Origin: Candidatus Electrothrix rattekaaiensis
GTDB lineage: Bacteria; Desulfobacterota; Desulfobulbia; Desulfobulbales; Desulfobulbaceae
Reading direction: 5' to 3'
Length of the DNA: 64,000 nucleotides
Assembly: GCA_032595675.1 (NCBI GenBank)
Contig: JAVQMD010000001.1
Coordinates: 2,388,640 to 2,452,639, forward strand
Shown here: positions 60,801 through 64,000 of the stretch, in pieces
Position numbering within the stretch: the first letter of the stretch is position 1
How the letters are laid out: every line of letters starts with the position of its first letter
Notes under the pieces: generated by a model
What the model was told of the DNA's origin: nothing
What the model saw: the letters and a program-made list of their open reading frames with translations, nothing else
Database searches by the model: none
Translations under genes and position numbers: made by a program

Positions 60801-62259
60801 TTGCAGCGTCTGACTGGAGTTTTTTCAAGGTGGTGGTCTTGCCACAGCCCGGTGCGCCCAGCAGGACAAAACGCGGATGGATTGCAAGTGCTTCAGCAAT
60901 AGAATCCAACAACTTGTTTTCCTGTTTTTGTGCATCTTCCTTTTGTTCCAGCACACGAAAGGCGGAAGGTACCAGTGTTGGAGACCAATTAAATTTTTCA
61001 GGCAGCGTTCTTTTCGGTTGAGTAGTAACAGCGGAGAGATCGACATACCGTGTATCCAGCTCATCGGCCTCGGATAAAATATCATCAAGATAAACTCTTA
61101 TGTCAGCGGGATGCGAAGGCTGGCCTGAAGAAGATACGGAGCAGGCGGAAGCGGTTTCATCCTGCTTCGTATCGGTCGGAAATAAGGAATAACTCTGCGA
61201 ACGCATCCACAAAGTAGGAATGGCAAATTCATGGCTACTGTGTCCTTGCCCATCATTCGATATTGCCAAGGCATAGCGGCCCTTCTGCACAGCAAAATCT
61301 ATCGGCTCATTTGCTGCCAATGCCCGATAAAATTCAGCATTAAAAGCCCAGGCATGTTTCTGTTCTATCGGATAACGCATGGACACCACAGCGGGAACCT
61401 GCTGACGCATCAAAGAACCTGCCGGTCCTGCAAACGCCTTGATTTCCGATAACTGTCCGCTTTCACAGGCTTGCAGGACAACTGCTTGCGGCTTCCAACT
61501 CTGGAATAAGTCACCAAAAGATTGGTCATCATACCAGAGTGTTTTTCCTTCGCTGTCCAGCAGGGCAAATTCACCTTTTTTATGATCAAAACGTCCGTGG
61601 GTCAGAAAATGGAACACATGCGGGCGGTATTGCACTATTTCTTGATGCAGTTCCCGAGCAGTGGGGTTCATCAGCTCATGGAATTCCGCTTGACCAGCAT
61701 CTTCCAGTAGCTGAATATCCTTGCGTACCATAGCCTTTCCAATTCCAGGCAGATCATCTGGATGAACATGGACAAACAGCACTCTCAGGCGTACATCTTT
61801 CTCGGCATGCTGCGGGGATAGGGGATGCGTAAGCCAGTCTTCATATTTACAGGACAAGCTGAATTGAGGATGGGTACCTAAGAAGATTTCCTTATCAGGA
61901 GGGACAAACAGAAGTTCCCAGGGAAGGCTGATGATGTGAGGATCAACGTTTTCTTGAAAAACGAGGTTAATGCGACAGAATACTTCTTGATCAGCTAATA
62001 CTAAACGCAAGATATTCTCGCGAAAATGTCCTTTTACGTTACCGTTAAAAACGGCTTTATATAAATATCTTCCAAGATTCTTCAGTTTACTTCTGAAAGT
62101 CAGGCCCGCCTCGTCAAGCTCTTCCAGATACGGAGCGGCTTCCTGCAATGCCTCCCTGTTTAGGTTGCCATAATCACGTTTATCACCGGCATATACCTGT
62201 ATTGCGCCATCACTCTGAACAACAATACGATATTCAATGATTTGTGCAGATTTATCCAT
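57829..62259 (-). CDS. CHAT-NACHT-HEAT repeat protein (prokaryotic NLR-like)
   Basis: 1476 residues. Residues about 130-370 form a CHAT caspase-like protease with catalytic His in HVFHFLTHGRFD (about 221) and Cys in VVLQACESGQ (about 262). After a linker, a NACHT STAND NTPase has Walker A LLGAPGCGKTTTLKKL (about 470), Walker B RLLLLLDGLNEV and a helical FTHQLLLEYFAAEYLF block (about 740). Residues about 995-1470 are some fifteen 31-residue HEAT repeats of the type LGNEQMAEHCLPLLKD..PNVRQAAL. By analogy with NLR-type antiviral proteins the HEAT array would sense a ligand and the NACHT would oligomerise to activate the protease. Forms an operon with the 292-residue gene upstream (29-base gap). 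Not a family I know by name. Confidence 0.9.
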   Translation of the reverse strand: MDKSAQIIEYRIVVQSDGAIQVYAGDKRDYGNLNREALQEAAPYLEELDEAGLTFRSKLKNLGRYLYKAVFNGNVKGHFRENILRLVLADQEVFCRINLVFQENVDPHIISLPWELLFVPPDKEIFLGTHPQFSLSCKYEDWLTHPLSPQHAEKDVRLRVLFVHVHPDDLPGIGKAMVRKDIQLLEDAGQAEFHELMNPTARELHQEIVQYRPHVFHFLTHGRFDHKKGEFALLDSEGKTLWYDDQSFGDLFQSWKPQAVVLQACESGQLSEIKAFAGPAGSLMRQQVPAVVSMRYPIEQKHAWAFNAEFYRALAANEPIDFAVQKGRYALAISNDGQGHSSHEFAIPTLWMRSQSYSLFPTDTKQDETASACSVSSSGQPSHPADIRVYLDDILSEADELDTRYVDLSAVTTQPKRTLPEKFNWSPTLVPSAFRVLEQKEDAQKQENKLLDSIAEALAIHPRFVLLGAPGCGKTTTLKKLQSDAAKLAKQNPDAPIPLFFSLSRWPEEKNNIPALIHDILETNGLQPIHINRLLLLLDGLNEVSAQTYIPRIKLLEQWLLDHPKVSVIISCRQKHYQNNKRLSIPEVQIEPFDNERIKLFLNAYLGTESAQRLLPQLGPLEPEKRSPRDLIHLADNPYFLFMICYVYGENHERLPGSRGLLFQEFVHYLYKREKLCGLTRGLSAEELNASLSTLAFAMQKRRSATSVHLAWAEKQIPKNISSAALWELSRGASLVQFAKEERFVQFTHQLLLEYFAAEYLFQRLDNFPENIIKKPGFARHQRKGQPWDEVIYTLAGITEPNALLKKIAETDPFLAEDCFAHIPVEAEIIKETLDFILKRLIGFLESRSVEARRVTVAKLVTIGEATIPYLTKILQSKKRKHVVKRSALRVLAEFDNFDALYAVFSALDDTGWVRKDAQEILEHLDIGKIQILTDGINFSLTDGSGKLTELIQLVFESDVVRLEEEICSTLKDYVQLQKILDELKGENPKNKVTALNFLGELGNEDMAKKCLPLLQDESPNVRRTALDTLRVLGDENLAEECLPLLQDENPNVRRTALDALRVLGDENLATKCLSRLKHKDPNIRRNALNVLRILGNEDMAEKCLPLLKHKKVNVRLTALNALRALGNKDMAGKCLPFLQDESPNVRQAALNALCVLGNEDMAEKCLSLLKDESPNVRQAALSALGKLGNEHMAKHCLPLLQDESPNVRQAALSALGKLGNEHMAEHCLPLLKDEISNIRQAALHALHTLCVLGNEDMEKCLPLLKDEKPNVRQAALSALGKLGNEQTVGHCLPLLQDESSNVRQAALSILGKLGNEQTAEHCLPLLKDKHPNVKQAALTALGELGNEQTAEHYLPLLKDKYWNVRRAALTALGELGNEQTAEHCLPLLKDNYSNVRRVALAVIGVLGNKQMAEHCLPLLKDEIPGVRQAALTALGELGNEQMAEHCLPLLEDENPNVRKNAEEVIVVLQGKTDTQ

Positions 62260-62288
62260 ACGTCTTCTAACTTTTTGCTTTCAGAAGA

Positions 62289-63167
62289 TTATAGTGAAAG
62301 AACATGCTGCCAACTGGTCTCTGCCCGGAGAGGAACTCCTGCCCGGAAGAAACTTTTCAGTTTTTCATCAAACTCATTGAAATATTCGCTGAAAATATCA
62401 GCCGTGAAAAACTGAAAATCATGATAGGCGATTGCTTCAGCAGTCACATCAATCGGACGTTTCCGTTTCTTGGGCACCATCAGCAACACTCCGAGCAATA
62501 CATTTTCCTCATCCACATACTCCTTGCCGTCCAGTTGCCAGAAGCAGACCGTATCCAGCTTACCACGGGCCTTAATCTTCGGACGGCGTAATCTGTAACG
62601 AAATGATGTCGAAAGAAAGCTCTTTATTTTCGCCTGAAATTCTGCGCCAGCCTCTTCATGGGTTGCGGCAAATTGCATCTGCTCATCCAATGTTACGGTG
62701 CAATCAATACCTGCTTGCAATACATCAACCCAATTGTCTTCGGGAAACATAGCATACACAACAGGTAATTGAGAACTGTCTGTTTCCCCATCACAAAAAC
62801 GAAGTTTGCATTCCAATCGACTGAAAGCCCAGCCGACTTTTGATTTAAGAGTAAGCGGCACGACAACCTTATGGAAATCATATCCCTGTATTTTTGCCTG
62901 TAGATCCCGAGAAATTTCCTTGCCGGATTCCTGCAACTCAGCAGGATCAATTATGCGGGTATCCAGTTTCGGCGAGAAGCGTATCTGTTCCTGCTGAAGC
63001 TCTTTGATCTTTTCAAGGAGCTGCTGCTTGGCTTCATCTGCCGCTTCGATACTTTTTACTTCTTCTCCTAAATGAACATCACCATAAGCAATAATTTCCA
63101 ATGCTTCATCAAGAAGTTCATTGCGATTAACCATTTCCTGGAGCATAAAGTGCGAGTCAGATTTCAT
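62289..63167 (-). CDS. Unknown 292-residue partner of the CHAT-NACHT-HEAT protein
   Basis: Not recognised. The N-terminal 75 residues are helical, with a probable coiled coil (KSIEAADEAKQQLLEKIKEL); the rest is beta-rich: DFHKVVVPLTLKSKVGWAFS, RLECKLRFCDG, VVYAMFPEDNWVDVLQAGID, FRYRLRRPKIKARGKLDTVCFWQL, GVLLMVPKKRKRPI. No signal peptide, membrane segment or catalytic motif. First gene of the operon; ATG has AGGAACTCC upstream. As CHAT proteases in other systems cut a neighbouring protein, this could be the substrate, inhibitor or sensor; that is inference. Confidence 0.7.
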   Translation of the reverse strand: MKSDSHFMLQEMVNRNELLDEALEIIAYGDVHLGEEVKSIEAADEAKQQLLEKIKELQQEQIRFSPKLDTRIIDPAELQESGKEISRDLQAKIQGYDFHKVVVPLTLKSKVGWAFSRLECKLRFCDGETDSSQLPVVYAMFPEDNWVDVLQAGIDCTVTLDEQMQFAATHEEAGAEFQAKIKSFLSTSFRYRLRRPKIKARGKLDTVCFWQLDGKEYVDEENVLLGVLLMVPKKRKRPIDVTAEAIAYHDFQFFTADIFSEYFNEFDEKLKSFFRAGVPLRAETSWQHVLSL

Positions 63168-63552
63168 AGGAACTCCTTTTTATATTTTTTTCAGCCGCAT
63201 CATCTGAACAAGAATATTCGTATTCCAGGGCAGTAAACAGGGATTATAAATTATCACAAGTAACTCGACATTGCCAGCAGCAAAGGACAGGATATGGACA
63301 ATGCGCCATACCTCTTTCGTAAAATCGGTTTCAGCCTGTAAAAACATTGACAGGTCAAAAGGAACTCATCATACTTCCGAGATAGAAAGATCTTGCGAAT
63401 AATTCGATAATCCCGCTCTGTCCCGCATTCTGGTAGAGTGGGCAACATTTCGACTCCTCCCAACCCGTTCTGATGTACAAGCTGTCACGTTGCCAACGTT
63501 ATTCACGTTATTGCCCGTTGCGCAATCCCGCCGCAACGGTTATATTTTCCCT
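63168..63552. other. Divergent intergenic region
   Basis: Between the CHAT operon (leftward) and an Rpn gene (rightward). A 69-codon minus frame (63254-63463) has no protein-like features. The CAACGGTTATATT block before 63553 matches the leader of the Rpn gene at 3253. Confidence 0.4.
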
Positions 63553-64000
63553 ATGAGTACAACGGACAACCCTCATGACAGCGTGGTCAGGCAGACTTTG
63601 GGACGACCAGAGGTGGCAATCGGATATTTCCGACACAACCTACCGAAAGATCTGCTGGATCAGCTTGATCTCGCGACCCTTGAGCGCGTGCAAGACAGCT
63701 TTGTCGATCCAGAGCTGCACCCGTCGGCATCGGATCTGCTCTTCACGGTGGATTACCTTGCCAAAGCTGATACAAAGGGCGAGCAGGAAAGACTTCTTCT
63801 TTATCTGCTGATAGAGCACAAGAGTTATCCCGACCGGCTGACCCTGTTTCAGTTGCTCCGCTACATGGTGCGGATTTGGGAACGGCATTGCATGGAGAAT
63901 CGAAAAAATACCATGTTGCCGACCGTGTACCCGATGATCCTGTATCACGGCGGACGGCCTTGGCCGTATCCCCTGAATTTTCAGTCGTTGTTCAGCGTAC
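63553..64000 (+). CDS. Rpn family nuclease/putative transposase, 5' part
   Basis: 149 residues to the right edge; paralogue of the gene at 3253: NPHDSVVRQTLGRPEVAIGYFRHNLP, DSFVDPELHPSASDLLFTVDY, LLLYLLIEHKSYPDRLTLFQ and YPMILYHGGRPW, with the same ATG-AGT start. PD-(D/E)xK endonuclease fold expected. The 3' end lies outside the window. Confidence 0.9.
   Translation, partial: MSTTDNPHDSVVRQTLGRPEVAIGYFRHNLPKDLLDQLDLATLERVQDSFVDPELHPSASDLLFTVDYLAKADTKGEQERLLLYLLIEHKSYPDRLTLFQLLRYMVRIWERHCMENRKNTMLPTVYPMILYHGGRPWPYPLNFQSLFSV

Noticed and set aside
63254..63463. 69-codon minus-strand frame upstream of the CHAT operon
   Set aside because: No domain pattern, poor ribosome site and location in the presumed promoter region.
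1..64000. tRNA or rRNA genes
   Set aside because: No T-loop/acceptor patterns or rRNA motifs noticed by eye on either strand; a tRNA scan would be decisive.

Overview
This 64 kb window looks like chromosomal DNA from a Gram-negative anaerobe of the Desulfobacterota, possibly a Desulfobulbales or cable-bacterium relative. The assignment is an inference from protein style: a CydA-like/cytochrome c fusion, a multi-MCE transport protein, Tc/RHS giant proteins, many Rpn-type genes and many toxin-antitoxin (TA) modules. No rRNA or tRNA genes were seen, so it cannot be confirmed from the sequence alone. Housekeeping genes (amt, adk, purC, asnB, prmA, mtaB, hpt) alternate with accessory DNA.

Layout. 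1-2.6 kb: end of amt, a candidate structured RNA, adk and purC. 2.7-4.3 kb: relics of a TA pair and an Rpn-family nuclease gene. 4.3-18.4 kb: a dense TA island with about fifteen TA loci (HigBA, PIN/VapC, ParDE, RelE, YoeB, Phd, DUF4160/DUF2442). Its intergenic gaps hold copies of one composite repeat (21-bp units plus a hairpin), always in the same orientation whatever the gene direction. Several modules are damaged: an in-frame stop in a toxin, a truncated PIN gene, a frameshifted vapC fused into higB, and an IS4-family element inserted in the DUF4160 gene with clean inverted repeats and target duplication. The island ends in a 17-copy array of the 21-bp unit.

18.4-29 kb is one minus-strand gene for a 3497-residue secreted SpvB/TcdB/RHS protein. 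29.2-34 kb carries a DUF4351/Rpn-like gene, asnB, and a two-gene cassette of an ABC-type ATPase with a small PD-(D/E)xK-like protein, which is a candidate defence pair. 34-51 kb is mostly core: a hybrid histidine kinase, a zinc-ribbon protein, a nucleoside deaminase, an AmpG-like transporter, an AIM24 protein, the CydA-like/cytochrome c fusion, an acyl-CoA synthetase, and an operon of six-MCE protein, FNR-type reductase, prmA and a methyltransferase. 51-56 kb holds a PEP-synthase-like enzyme, mtaB and hpt.

56-64 kb is accessory again: hicAB, a two-copy CRISPR-like repeat beside a protein fragment, duplicated relic segments, and a minus-strand operon of an unknown 292-residue protein and a 1476-residue CHAT-NACHT-HEAT protein. 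The HEAT part has about fifteen 31-residue repeats. A second Rpn-type gene runs off the right edge. The CHAT-NACHT-HEAT operon, the ATPase/nuclease pair and the repeat-punctuated TA island are the best candidates for undescribed systems.
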